From Marinobacter daepoensis DSM 16072 (GTDB lineage Bacteria; Pseudomonadota; Gammaproteobacteria; Pseudomonadales; Oleiphilaceae), in NCBI RefSeq assembly GCF_000421165.1, contig NZ_ATWI01000008.1, positions 558,001 through 622,000 of the forward strand: a DNA stretch of 64,000 nucleotides, in the 5' to 3' direction. Every line of letters starts with the position of its first letter. The stretch's first letter is position 1. The notes below the pieces were generated by a model that had not been told where the DNA came from, made no database searches, and worked only from the letters and a program-made list of their open reading frames with translations. Of this stretch, positions 29,273-38,609 are shown piece by piece. The translations under genes and the position numbers were made by a program.

Positions 29273-31081
29273 TCAGGCAATTTCAATCAATACGTCGCCC
29301 GGAGTAACCCGGTCGCCTTTGGTGACGTAAACCGCCTGCACGGAGCCGTCTACGCTGGTGTGTATTTCGGTTTCCATTTTCATGGCTTCGGTGATCAGAA
29401 CCGCCTGGCCTGCGACTACCGTATCGCCTTCACTGACCAGAACGTCGACCACGTTTCCGGGCATGGTCGTTGTAACGTGGCCCGGGTCAGTGGCTTGCTT
29501 GCGGCCCTTGCTGTTGCCGGGCGCATCGTACTCATTGAGCGATTCGAACACGACTTCTTGTGGCATACCGTCCAGCGACAGGTAAAGCTTGCGCTTGCCC
29601 GGGCCTGAGGCGCCCGCGCCGGTGACCGCCACTTCGTAGGTTTCGCCATGGACATCGATGCGGAACTCGGTGGCCACCGCAGCACCCAGCCGGTCCCGTC
29701 CCTTTTGCCCGGCCGGAAGCAGTTCTTCTGGCGTCAGGGTGCCGTCGTTGCGCTGCTGCAGAAATTCTCGGCCCAAGTCCGGGAACATAGCGTATGTGAG
29801 CACATCTTCCTCACAGCTGGCCAGACGACCAATGTCTTCTCGCAATTTATTCAGCTCCGGACTGAGCAAGTCGGCCGGCCTGCCCTCATTCACCGTCTCG
29901 TTGCCAATGGCTTTCTTCTGGATCTCGGTATTGACCTTGGCGGGGGGGTGACCGTAACCGCCCTGCAGGTAACGTTTAACCTCGTTGGTGATGGTCTTGT
30001 ATCGCTGGCCGGCCAAGACATTGTAGACTGCCTGAGTCCCAACGATCTGGGAGGTAGGCGTTACCAGAGGAGGATAACCCAGGTCTTTCCTCACCCGTGG
30101 AATTTCATCGAAGACTTCCCGAATCCGGTCCAGGGCGTTCTGTTCCTTGAGCTGATTGGCCAGGTTGGACATCATACCGCCTGGTACCTGATTGATCTGC
30201 ACCGAAACGTCTTCACGGGTAAATTCACTTTCGAACTGGTGATACTTCTTCCGCACTTCCCGAAAGTAGTCGGCAATCTCGTTCAGCAGTTCCAGGTCCA
30301 GCCCTGTGTCGTGTTCGGTGCCTTTCAGAGCTGCGACCTGGGACTCGGTTGCCGGATGGCTGGTCCCATTGGCGAAGGCGGAAATGGCGGTATCAATCCG
30401 GTCTGCACCGGCTTCGATGGCTTTCAGTTGGCACATGGCGGCCAGGCCAGCTGTGGCGTGGCTGTGAATAACCAGGGGCAGGTCTACGGACGATTTGATG
30501 GCCTTTGTCAGCTCGTAGGTGGCATAGGGCGTGAGCAGCCCGGCCATGTCTTTGATCGCGATGGAGTCCGCGCCCATGGCTTTGAGTTCCTGTGCCTGTT
30601 TTACAAACAGTTCCGGAGTGTGAACCGGGCTGGTGGTATAGCAGATGGTACCCTGGGCATGTTTGCCGGCCTTTTTTACCGCTTTCATGGCGGTTTCCAG
30701 GTTGCGAAGGTCGTTCAGGGCATCAAAAATGCGGAACACATCAATGCCGTTGTCTGCCGCCTTCTGCACAAAGGCTTCAACCACATCATCGGCATAGTGC
30801 CGATAACCCAGAAGGTTCTGCCCCCGCAGCAACATTTGCAGGCGGGTATTTGGCAGCGCTGCACGCAATTGCCGCAGGCGCTCCCAGGGGTCTTCTTTCA
30901 GAAACCTCACGCAGGCGTCAAACGTGGCGCCACCCCAGACTTCCAGCGACCAGTAGCCGACCTTATCGAGCCTGTTGCAGATCGGCAGCATATCTTCTGT
31001 GCGCATGCGGGTCGCGATCAGGGACTGGTGTGCATCGCGAAGGATCAGGTCGGTTACTTCAATCTTTTTAGTCTTGCTCAT
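29273..31081 (-). CDS. pycB: pyruvate carboxylase subunit B (carboxyltransferase and biotin carrier)
   Basis: The domain order is: HMGL-type carboxyltransferase (ILRDAHQSLIATRMRTEDML, then EVWGGATFDACVRFL), the PYC/OADA conserved domain, and a C-terminal biotinyl domain with the biotinylated lysine K568 in ITEAMKMETEI. With PycA it converts pyruvate and bicarbonate to oxaloacetate. Oxaloacetate decarboxylase alpha subunits have the same layout, but the pairing with a biotin carboxylase gene and the absence of oadB/oadG favour pyruvate carboxylase. ATG 31081 is used because GGAG stands 8 bp before it; a TTG 6 bp upstream is too close to that site. Confidence 0.92.
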   Translation of the reverse strand: MSKTKKIEVTDLILRDAHQSLIATRMRTEDMLPICNRLDKVGYWSLEVWGGATFDACVRFLKEDPWERLRQLRAALPNTRLQMLLRGQNLLGYRHYADDVVEAFVQKAADNGIDVFRIFDALNDLRNLETAMKAVKKAGKHAQGTICYTTSPVHTPELFVKQAQELKAMGADSIAIKDMAGLLTPYATYELTKAIKSSVDLPLVIHSHATAGLAAMCQLKAIEAGADRIDTAISAFANGTSHPATESQVAALKGTEHDTGLDLELLNEIADYFREVRKKYHQFESEFTREDVSVQINQVPGGMMSNLANQLKEQNALDRIREVFDEIPRVRKDLGYPPLVTPTSQIVGTQAVYNVLAGQRYKTITNEVKRYLQGGYGHPPAKVNTEIQKKAIGNETVNEGRPADLLSPELNKLREDIGRLASCEEDVLTYAMFPDLGREFLQQRNDGTLTPEELLPAGQKGRDRLGAAVATEFRIDVHGETYEVAVTGAGASGPGKRKLYLSLDGMPQEVVFESLNEYDAPGNSKGRKQATDPGHVTTTMPGNVVDVLVSEGDTVVAGQAVLITEAMKMETEIHTSVDGSVQAVYVTKGDRVTPGDVLIEIA

Positions 31082-31099
31082 GTTCAATGCTCCTTCGAA

Positions 31100-32515
31100 T
31101 TACCAGCCAGCATGGGCCGCAATGGTGGCTGCAATGGCCAGCGCGACTTCACTGGGGTGACGTTTGGTGGAGTAGTTCAGCAATTCCGGGTGGCTGGGCA
31201 CGAAACTGGTGTCGAACTTGCCCGCCTGGAAATCCGGATGATCCAGAATCTGCTGGTAATAGCTGGCGGTGGTGGTAATGCCGTGCAGTCGCATGTCGTC
31301 CAGCGCTCGCTTACCTCGGGCGATCACTTCCTCCCAGGTGAGTGCCCAGACCACCAGTTTCAGGCACATGGAGTCGTAGTAGGGCGGGATTTCATAGCCG
31401 GTGTAGATGGCCGTATCCACCCGAACCCCGGGGCCGCCAGGGGCGTAGTAGTGGGTAATACGTCCGAAACTCGGCAGGAAGTCGTTTTTTGGGTCTTCCG
31501 CGTTGATCCGGAATTGCAGCGCAAAACCCCGATAGGATATGTCCTCCTGCCGATAGCTCAGCGGCAGGCCGGCGGCAATCCGCAGTTGCTCCCGGACAAT
31601 GTCTACCCCGGTAATAGCTTCAGTGATGGTATGTTCCACCTGCACCCGGGTGTTCATCTCCATGAAATAGACTTCGTTGCCGGACAACAGGAACTCCACC
31701 GTCCCGGCATTCTCATAACCCACGGCCTTGGCTGCTTTCACTGCCAGGTTGCCGATGTATTGCCGTTGTTCCGGTGTCAGTTGGGGGCTGGGGGCGATTT
31801 CGATCAGCTTCTGATTCCGGCGTTGAATCGAGCAGTCCCGCTCGAACAGATGAATGGCGTCCCCCTGGCTGTCCGCCAGCACCTGAACTTCGATATGACG
31901 CGGGTTAACGATGCATTTCTCCATGAACACCTCGGCCGAGCCAAAGGCCTTGGTTGCCTCTGAGATCACCCGCGGGTACTGGGTTTTCAGCTCATCTGCG
32001 GAATCACACCGACGAATCCCACGGCCTCCACCACCAGAGGTGGCTTTCAGCATCACCGGGTAGCCTATGTCATTGGCGAGTATCAGAGCTTCGTTCAGAT
32101 CCTGAAGGTTGCCATCGGAGCCGGGTGTGATGGGGACGCCCGCTGCCCGCATGCTATCCCGGGCCTGGGTTTTGTCGCCCATTTTGTGAATGACATCGGA
32201 CTTCGGGCCGATAAACGTCAGCCCTTTTTGCTCACACAATTGGGCAAAACGGGCATTCTCCGACAAAAAACCATACCCGGGGTGGATGGCGTCGCAGCCG
32301 ACCTCTGCTGCCAGGTTCACAATCCGGGCCGGATCCAGATACCCGGAGATGGGGTCTTCACCCAGGGAGTAGGCTTCGTCGGCGCGCTTCACATGCAAAC
32401 CATAGCGGTCTGGCTCAGTGTAAATGGCCACCGAACGAATCCCCATCTCGGCGCAGGCCCGCACAATGCGCACCGCAATTTCGCCCCTATTGGCGATCAG
32501 TATTTTCTTCAGCAT
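31100..32515 (-). CDS. pycA: pyruvate carboxylase subunit A (biotin carboxylase)
   Basis: This is an ATP-grasp biotin carboxylase: N-terminal MLKKILIANRGEIAVRIVRA, glycine-rich KATSGGGGRGIR, the EKCIVNPRHIEVQVLAD segment, and the active-site region VYFMEMNTRVQVEHTITEAITG. It carboxylates the biotin on PycB. At 471 residues it is slightly longer than AccC; adjacency to pycB (19-bp gap) and a divergent LysR regulator, as in Pseudomonas pycR-pycAB, support PycA over AccC. A GAGGAA ribosome binding site precedes the ATG. Confidence 0.93.
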   Translation of the reverse strand: MLKKILIANRGEIAVRIVRACAEMGIRSVAIYTEPDRYGLHVKRADEAYSLGEDPISGYLDPARIVNLAAEVGCDAIHPGYGFLSENARFAQLCEQKGLTFIGPKSDVIHKMGDKTQARDSMRAAGVPITPGSDGNLQDLNEALILANDIGYPVMLKATSGGGGRGIRRCDSADELKTQYPRVISEATKAFGSAEVFMEKCIVNPRHIEVQVLADSQGDAIHLFERDCSIQRRNQKLIEIAPSPQLTPEQRQYIGNLAVKAAKAVGYENAGTVEFLLSGNEVYFMEMNTRVQVEHTITEAITGVDIVREQLRIAAGLPLSYRQEDISYRGFALQFRINAEDPKNDFLPSFGRITHYYAPGGPGVRVDTAIYTGYEIPPYYDSMCLKLVVWALTWEEVIARGKRALDDMRLHGITTTASYYQQILDHPDFQAGKFDTSFVPSHPELLNYSTKRHPSEVALAIAATIAAHAGW

Positions 32516-32593
32516 GGGCGATTCCTCGTTTCGTCGTCCCGAATGAAGGTGAAAAAATCCTAACCGGGATGATTGATGAGGAAAAATTGATAT

Positions 32594-32617
32594 TATTTCG
32601 GTTATCTATAACAAATA
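32594..32617. promoter_or_regulatory. candidate LysR-type operator between pycA and its regulator
   Basis: A nested dyad, TATTT (32594-32598) and AAATA (32613-32617) around GTTAT-CT-ATAAC (32601-32612), lies in the 132-bp divergent gap. The AT-rich T-N11-A type symmetry suits a LysR box serving both directions. No binding data; inferred from position and symmetry. Confidence 0.45.
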
Positions 32618-32647
32618 CCTTATGTGTCATCTTTTTCGGGAAAGCCT

Positions 32648-33595
32648 ATGCCGCTCAGTATTCAGAAACTCGCAAGCCGCCTGACCTTCCGGCAATTGCA
32701 GGTGTTCAAGGCAGTGTACGATCTGAAAAGCTACAGCCGGGCAGGAGACCTGTTAGGGCTTACCCAGCCCGCTGTCAGCAGCCAGATGCGCCACCTGGAA
32801 CAGGCGCTGGGCACCCCCATGTTTGAGTACGTCGGTCGCCAGCTCTACTGCACCGCTGCCGGTGAGGAGATGGCTTTGTGCGTGAGTGCGGTCTTCCGGG
32901 AGCTGGCGGAAGTTCAGGATAGACTGGCGGCCCTGGAGGGGCGGGTAGCGGGTGACCTGAAACTGGTGGCGGTAAGCACGGCCCAGTATGTGGTGCCCTA
33001 TCTCCTGGGGGTGTTTCTGCAACTGAACCCGCAGGTAAATGTCTCGGTTGCCGTGGTCAACCGCGCCGCTGCTTTGCAGCGCCTGAACGATAACAGTGAT
33101 GATCTGGCAATCATGGGCATGGTGCCCTCGGAGCGGCCGTTGTCTTCATTGCCATTTCTGGACAACGAGCTGGTGCCGGTGGTGCCTGCGGGGCATCCGC
33201 TATTGCAGACTTGTACGGTAACGGCGCAGGATTTTCTCGACAGTCGGTTGCTGGTGCGCGAGCCGGGGTCGGGCAGTCGGCTCGCGTTGGAGATGCACTG
33301 TCAGCAGCACCGGCTGAAGTTGTCACCATCGATGGAGTTGGGGTCGAATGATGCAGTGAAGCATGGTGTGCTGGCGGGTTTGGGGGTGGCGGTGATTCCG
33401 CGCCTGAGTGTGGTGTCGGAGTTGAAGCTGGGGGCGTTGCAGGTGCTGCCGATTGCGGGTTTTCCATTGCGGCGGAGTTGGTGTGTGGTCTATCCCCAGG
33501 CGCGACATCCTACGCCTGCGATGCGGGCGTTTATCGACTATATCCAGCAGAATATTGCGCAGTTTGAGCGGTTGTTTCGGCGGTTGGCTTCTTAG
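32648..33595 (+). CDS. LysR-type transcriptional regulator, probable pyc regulator
   Basis: An N-terminal winged HTH (LTFRQLQVFKAVYDLKSYSRAGDLLGLTQPAVSSQMRHLEQ, about residues 10-50) is followed by a LysR substrate-binding domain (GDLKLVAVSTAQYVVPYLLG onward). The ORF could begin at GTG 32624; ATG 32648 is preferred because MPLSIQKLASRLTFRQ aligns with the normal distance to the HTH. It is divergent from pycA-pycB, like PycR of Pseudomonas aeruginosa, so control of pyruvate carboxylation is likely. It also resembles CbbR-type regulators in the effector domain, so the ligand is uncertain. A structured palindromic element lies about 140 bp after the stop. Confidence 0.9.
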   Translation: MPLSIQKLASRLTFRQLQVFKAVYDLKSYSRAGDLLGLTQPAVSSQMRHLEQALGTPMFEYVGRQLYCTAAGEEMALCVSAVFRELAEVQDRLAALEGRVAGDLKLVAVSTAQYVVPYLLGVFLQLNPQVNVSVAVVNRAAALQRLNDNSDDLAIMGMVPSERPLSSLPFLDNELVPVVPAGHPLLQTCTVTAQDFLDSRLLVREPGSGSRLALEMHCQQHRLKLSPSMELGSNDAVKHGVLAGLGVAVIPRLSVVSELKLGALQVLPIAGFPLRRSWCVVYPQARHPTPAMRAFIDYIQQNIAQFERLFRRLAS

Positions 33596-33736
33596 TGTTG
33601 GTGTTCGTGTTCACCGAGCCTTCTGAGTCTTCCGCTGTGGCTCATCAACGTCTCGCAAGCCTCCGCACTTACTTGATGATGCGGGGCCCTTTGAGCACGG
33701 TTTTTTCGAGCGTGCTGCAAACACGTTTGATTGGCT

Positions 33737-33838
33737 GGGTTTGGGCTTTCTTCCCAAAAATTTCGGAGGCCATGGATGGCCGGAGAGAAGCGCACAGGGA
33801 TGTGCTTGTAGCGGTTTTTGGGAAGAAAGCCCAAATCC
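33737..33838 (+). repeat. palindromic double-hairpin element, copy 2
   Basis: The 21-bp perfect arms (33740-33760 and 33815-33835) extend by one G-T and two G-C pairs. They enclose the hairpins GGCCA-TGGA-TGGCC (33768-33781) and GCACA-GGGA-TGTGC (33792-33805), whose GGA triplets are 24 nt apart. The interior is almost identical to copy 1 read on the opposite strand, but the outer arm sequence differs. Together with the adjacent hairpin it occupies much of the 301-bp gap 33596-33896 between the convergent LysR and gatB genes; no gene is visible there. Confidence 0.9.
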
Positions 33839-33857
33839 TGTCTGCACCAAAGTTGGC

Positions 33858-33888
33858 AGGTTAGGGCCCAGATAGCGGGCCCTAACCT
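33858..33888. terminator. strong hairpin at the gatB/LysR convergence
   Basis: A perfect 12-bp stem AGGTTAGGGCCC (33858-33869) and GGGCCCTAACCT (33877-33888) with a 7-nt loop lies 8 bp beyond the gatB stop. It lacks a T run on either strand, so it may block 3-prime exonucleases or assist termination rather than being a classical rho-independent terminator. Confidence 0.55.
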
Positions 33889-33896
33889 GGCTAGGT

Positions 33897-35348
33897 CTAG
33901 CCACCCAGCTTGCGAACAAGAATCTCGTTGAACAGCTTGGGATTTCCCTGTCCCTTCGAAGCCTTCATCAGCGGCCCCATAAAGCCACCCAGCATCTTCT
34001 TGCGCTTCTTCGGGTCTTCTTCGCCCTGGTACTGCGCCACCTGATCCGGCATGTCGGCCAGAACCTCATCCACCATGGCTTCCAGCGCGCCGGTATCGGA
34101 TACCTGCTTCAGGCCCTTGGCGTCGATGATGGCGTCCACACTGTCGCTCTCGCCGGTCCACAGGGCCTCGAACACCTTCTTTGCGCCCGAAGAGGAGAGC
34201 GTATTGTCGGCGATGCGTACCACCAAGGCACCCAGCTGGGCACCGGTGATGGGCGACTCGGCGACGGACTTATCCTCGGCGTTCAGACGCGCGGAAAATT
34301 CGCCCTGAATCCAGTTGGCGGCCAATTTGGCATCTTTGCCGTATTCTGCGGTTTCTTCAAAGAAGACGGCCAGTTTGGCGTCGGCAGACAGAATGCCAGC
34401 GTCGTAGTCGTTCAGGCCATATTGCTCCTTGAAGCGGGCGCGGCGGGCATCCGGCAGTTCCGGCAGGCGGGCACGGGCGTCTTCGATGAAGGCGTCGTCG
34501 ATTTCCACCGGCAGCAGGTCCGGGCAGGGGAAGTAGCGATAGTCGTTGGCTTCTTCCTTGCTGCGCATGGAGCGGGATTCGTCCCGGTCGCCGTTGTACA
34601 GGCGGGTTTCCTGGGTGATGGTGCCGCCGTCTTCGAGAATGTCCATCTGCCGCTCTACTTCGTGGGCGATGGCCTGTTCCATGAACCGGAACGAGTTCAG
34701 GTTCTTGGTTTCGGTACGGGTGCCCAGGGTGTCGCTGCCTTTAGGCTTCAGGGAGATGTTTACGTCAAAGCGCATGGAGCCCTGAGACATATCGCCGTCG
34801 CAGATGCCCAGGGAGGTAACAAGGCTGTGCAGCTTTTTGGCAAAGGCTACCGCTTCCTCGGCGCTGTTCATGTCCGGCTCGGTGACCACCTCGATCAGCG
34901 GCGTTCCCGCCCGGTTCAGGTCGATGCCGGTCATGCCGTGGTAATCCTCGTGCAGGGATTTACCGGCGTCTTCTTCCAGGTGGGCATGGTGAATGCGTAC
35001 ACGCTTGGTGCTGCCATCGGCCAGGTCGATGTCCACATGGCCGGGGCCAACAATGGGCTGCTCCAGCTGGGTGGTTTGATACCCCTTGGGCAGATCCGGG
35101 TAGAAATAGTTTTTCCGCTCGAACACCGAGCGGCGGCCGATTTCGGCGTTGGTAGCCAGGCCGAACATCACCGCATAGCGGAAGGCTTGCTCATTGGGCA
35201 CCGGCAGGGTGCCGGGCATGGCCAGATCGACGGCGCTGGCCTGGGTGTTGGGCTCGGCACCGAAGGCGGTGCTGGAGCCGGAGAAAATCTTGGTCTGGGT
35301 GGCGAGCTGAACGTGAATTTCCAGCCCGATCACGATATCCCACTGCAT
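33897..35348 (-). CDS. gatB: aspartyl/glutamyl-tRNA amidotransferase subunit B
   Basis: GatB activates and amidates Glu-tRNA(Gln) and/or Asp-tRNA(Asn) within the GatCAB complex. The N-terminal catalytic kinase-like cradle begins [23 protein letters not shown], contains [11 protein letters not shown], and ends in the YqeY-like tail domain ([20 protein letters not shown]). ATG 35348 follows AGGAGA; an upstream in-frame extension overlaps gatA and is rejected. Length 483. It is the last gene of gatC-gatA-gatB. Confidence 0.97.
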   Translation of the reverse strand: MQWDIVIGLEIHVQLATQTKIFSGSSTAFGAEPNTQASAVDLAMPGTLPVPNEQAFRYAVMFGLATNAEIGRRSVFERKNYFYPDLPKGYQTTQLEQPIVGPGHVDIDLADGSTKRVRIHHAHLEEDAGKSLHEDYHGMTGIDLNRAGTPLIEVVTEPDMNSAEEAVAFAKKLHSLVTSLGICDGDMSQGSMRFDVNISLKPKGSDTLGTRTETKNLNSFRFMEQAIAHEVERQMDILEDGGTITQETRLYNGDRDESRSMRSKEEANDYRYFPCPDLLPVEIDDAFIEDARARLPELPDARRARFKEQYGLNDYDAGILSADAKLAVFFEETAEYGKDAKLAANWIQGEFSARLNAEDKSVAESPITGAQLGALVVRIADNTLSSSGAKKVFEALWTGESDSVDAIIDAKGLKQVSDTGALEAMVDEVLADMPDQVAQYQGEEDPKKRKKMLGGFMGPLMKASKGQGNPKLFNEILVRKLGG

Positions 35349-35370
35349 GTGTTCGTCTCCTAATCCGGGC

Positions 35371-36828
35371 TTATTGGGGTTCACGCTGGTGCCAGTCGGT
35401 CACCTGCTGGAATTGATGGGCGGCGTTCAGCAGGCGGGCCTCGGAGAAGTAATCCCCGATGATCTGCAGCCCTACTGGCAAGCCGTCGACAAACCCGGCC
35501 GGTACTGACATGGCCGGAATGCCTGCCAGGTTGATGGCGATGGTGAACACGTCTTCCAGGTACATGGAGACTGGGTCAGTGTTCTTCTCGCCCTGCCTGA
35601 AGGCGGGGGTTGGTGACACCGGGCTCATCAGCACGTCCACTTCCCTGAACGCATTGAGGAAGTCCTGCTGAATCAGCCGGCGAACTTTCTGAGCCTTCAG
35701 GTAATAGGCATCGAAGTAGCCTGCAGACAGTGCATAGCTGCCAACCAGAATCCTGCGTTTCACTTCGTTGCCAAAACCTTCCGCCCGGGAGCGGGTGTAC
35801 ATGTCCATCAGGTCTTTCGGGTTTTCGCAGCGATAGCCGTAACGGACGCCGTCAAAGCGCGACAGGTTGGCAGAGGCCTCGGCGGGTGCAATCACGTAGT
35901 AAGCCGCAATGGCCAGTTTTGCATTGGGCAGCGAGACTTCTTTTACGGTTGCGCCGAGTTTTTCGTATTCGCGAATTGCGTTGCGTACCTGTTCCTCCAT
36001 GGCCGGAGACAACTGGTCGCTGAAATACTCCTTCGGAAGGCCGATTCTGAGGCCTTTCAGCGGCTCGTTCAGGGTTGAGGTATAGTCTGGCACCGGTTGA
36101 GCAATGCAGGTGGAATCCTTTGGATCATGGCCTGCCATGACATTCATCATCAGGGCTGCATCTTCGGCGGTACGGGCCATGGGGCCGCCCTGATCCAGAG
36201 AAGAGGCGAAGGCAATCATTCCGTATCGTGAAACCCGGCCGTAAGTCGGTTTCAGGCCGGTGATGCCGCACAGGGCTGCAGGCTGACGAATGGAGCCGCC
36301 GGTGTCTGTGCCTGTTGCGGCTGGCACCAGGCGAGCGGCAACCGCAGCGGCAGAGCCGCCAGAAGAACCGCCAGGTACCCGCTTGTCGCCATTGGAGAGT
36401 CCCCAGGGGTTGGTAACCGCTCCGTAAAAGCTGGATTCATTGGAAGAGCCCATGGCGAACTCGTCCATATTGGTTTTGCCCAGGCAAACCGCGCCGGCTG
36501 CCTTGAAGTTCGCCGTTACCGTGGCATCGTATGGGGGGATAAAGTTTTCCAGCATCTTCGAACCGCACGTTGTGCGAATGCCGTTGGTGCAGAAAATATC
36601 CTTGTGGGCAAAGGGGACGCCGGTCCAGACGTTGGCCTTGCCGGCAGCGCGCATCTCATCGGCGACTCTGGCTTCAGCCAGGGCCTGCTCCTCTGAGATG
36701 GTAATAAAGCTGTTATATTTGCCGTCTTCTGTTTTCAGACGGTCCAGGAACTGCTGGGTCAGTTCCACACTCGAAATCGTGCCACTCTCCAGTTCTCTGG
36801 AAAGCTCTGCTACAGACTTGTTATGCAT
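35371..36828 (-). CDS. gatA: aspartyl/glutamyl-tRNA amidotransferase subunit A
   Basis: GatA is the glutaminase of GatCAB, an amidase-signature enzyme with a Ser-cisSer-Lys triad: the Lys in [12 protein letters not shown] (about 76-82), the first Ser in [15 protein letters not shown], and the nucleophilic Ser in [14 protein letters not shown]. Length 485 is typical. It is 33 bp downstream of gatC and 22 bp before gatB. Confidence 0.97.
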   Translation of the reverse strand: MHNKSVAELSRELESGTISSVELTQQFLDRLKTEDGKYNSFITISEEQALAEARVADEMRAAGKANVWTGVPFAHKDIFCTNGIRTTCGSKMLENFIPPYDATVTANFKAAGAVCLGKTNMDEFAMGSSNESSFYGAVTNPWGLSNGDKRVPGGSSGGSAAAVAARLVPAATGTDTGGSIRQPAALCGITGLKPTYGRVSRYGMIAFASSLDQGGPMARTAEDAALMMNVMAGHDPKDSTCIAQPVPDYTSTLNEPLKGLRIGLPKEYFSDQLSPAMEEQVRNAIREYEKLGATVKEVSLPNAKLAIAAYYVIAPAEASANLSRFDGVRYGYRCENPKDLMDMYTRSRAEGFGNEVKRRILVGSYALSAGYFDAYYLKAQKVRRLIQQDFLNAFREVDVLMSPVSPTPAFRQGEKNTDPVSMYLEDVFTIAINLAGIPAMSVPAGFVDGLPVGLQIIGDYFSEARLLNAAHQFQQVTDWHQREPQ

Positions 36829-36861
36829 GATGAATCCCGAAATCTCTGATGGACGACCAAA

Positions 36862-37149
36862 TCATTCAATTACTCTGGGCACCAGATACAGCCCGTCTTC
36901 GGTGGCTGGCGCAATTGCCTGAAACGCCTCCCGCTGATTGGTCTCGGTAACCACATCCGGCCGCAGCTTCTGAACCGCATCCAGCGGATGGGCCATCGGC
37001 TCTACCGAATCGGTATCGGCGGCGCTCAGCTGATCCACCAGATCCAGAATGTTGCCCAGATCTTTCTCCAGAGCCGAAACCTGCTCGCTATCCACCTTGA
37101 TGCGGGCGAGCACGGCAACTTTCTCAATGTCCGCGCGGGAAATGCTCAC
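36862..37149 (-). CDS. gatC: aspartyl/glutamyl-tRNA amidotransferase subunit C
   Basis: GatC is the small subunit that wraps around GatA and stabilises the complex. The motifs ADIEKVAVLARIKVD at the N terminus, ILDLVDQLSAADTDSVEPMAHP in the middle and DGLYLVPRVIE at the end are diagnostic. Length is 95. It is the first gene of gatCAB. Upstream, the 393-bp gap to the divergent mreB contains palindromic element copy 3. Confidence 0.95.
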   Translation of the reverse strand: MSISRADIEKVAVLARIKVDSEQVSALEKDLGNILDLVDQLSAADTDSVEPMAHPLDAVQKLRPDVVTETNQREAFQAIAPATEDGLYLVPRVIE

Positions 37150-37237
37150 GTTGCCTCCAAAAGCGTGTGTGAAAACAATTTAATGCAATGTTGTCCGAAT
37201 GGTGATGACGGGTTGGGCTTGAGGTCGCGCCACCGTC

Positions 37238-37358
37238 CGGGGATGCCTTGGGGAACTGCTTTCCAAAAATTTGTGGCGCCATGGATGGCGGAACAAAAGC
37301 GCCACATGGATGTGCCGAAGGAGGGGTTTTTGGAAAGCAGTTCCCCAAGGTATCCTTG
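37238..37358 (+). repeat. palindromic double-hairpin element, copy 3 (mreB leader region)
   Basis: Perfect 24-bp arms (37246-37269 and 37327-37350) extend outward with eight further pairs when G-T wobbles are allowed. Inside are CGCCA-TGGA-TGGCG (37277-37290) and CACA-TGGA-TGTG (37303-37314), with GGA triplets 25 nt apart. The first hairpin shows a compensatory pair change relative to copies 1 and 2. The element lies in the 393-bp gap 37150-37542 between gatC and mreB, in mreB orientation. The remaining 184 bp before mreB also hold a small CAAGGC/GCCTTG hairpin (37448-37468) with GGA in its loop; I see no gene there. Confidence 0.9.
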
Positions 37359-37491
37359 CACCTATTCAAAATAAGGCGCACATATTAGCAGAATCACAGG
37401 CAATATTGGCCCCATGTAAAGCCATAAAATGTGAGAATGGTAAGCCTCAAGGCCCGGATGGCGCCTTGCCTGAGTAGGTGCTCACTGCTAA

Positions 37492-38586
<1,095 letters not shown>

Positions 38587-38592
38587 TCCTGT

Positions 38593-38609
38593 GGGAGGGC
38601 TAAGCCATT
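38593..38609 (+). promoter_or_regulatory. ribosome binding site that decides an ATT start for mreC
   Basis: GGGAGGG (38593-38599) stands 7 nt before an in-frame ATT (38607-38609), immediately after an in-frame TAA (38601-38603). No ATG, GTG or TTG exists between that stop and the conserved N-terminal MreC sequence, so the site points to ATT initiation. Confidence 0.75.

Noticed and set aside
29273-31081. pycB as oxaloacetate decarboxylase alpha subunit
   Set aside because: Domain layout is shared, but there are no oadB/oadG genes and it is paired with a biotin carboxylase gene and a PycR-like regulator.
29648-31963. 771-codon open frame on the plus strand
   Set aside because: Antisense to pycB and pycA; spans both genes and their gap and has shadow-frame composition. 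The sense proteins are unmistakable.
33737-33838. Palindromic elements as insertion sequence or MITE remnants
   Set aside because: No transposase frame and no evident target duplication; terminal arms are not conserved in sequence between copies, unlike MITE ends. Not fully excluded.
33595-33919. Small open frames running through the palindromic element on both strands
   Set aside because: They arise from the symmetry of the repeat, have no ribosome binding site, and appear in several frames at once.
34422-35363. 313-codon open frame on the plus strand opposite gatB
   Set aside because: Shadow of the gatB coding frame, without recognisable domains.
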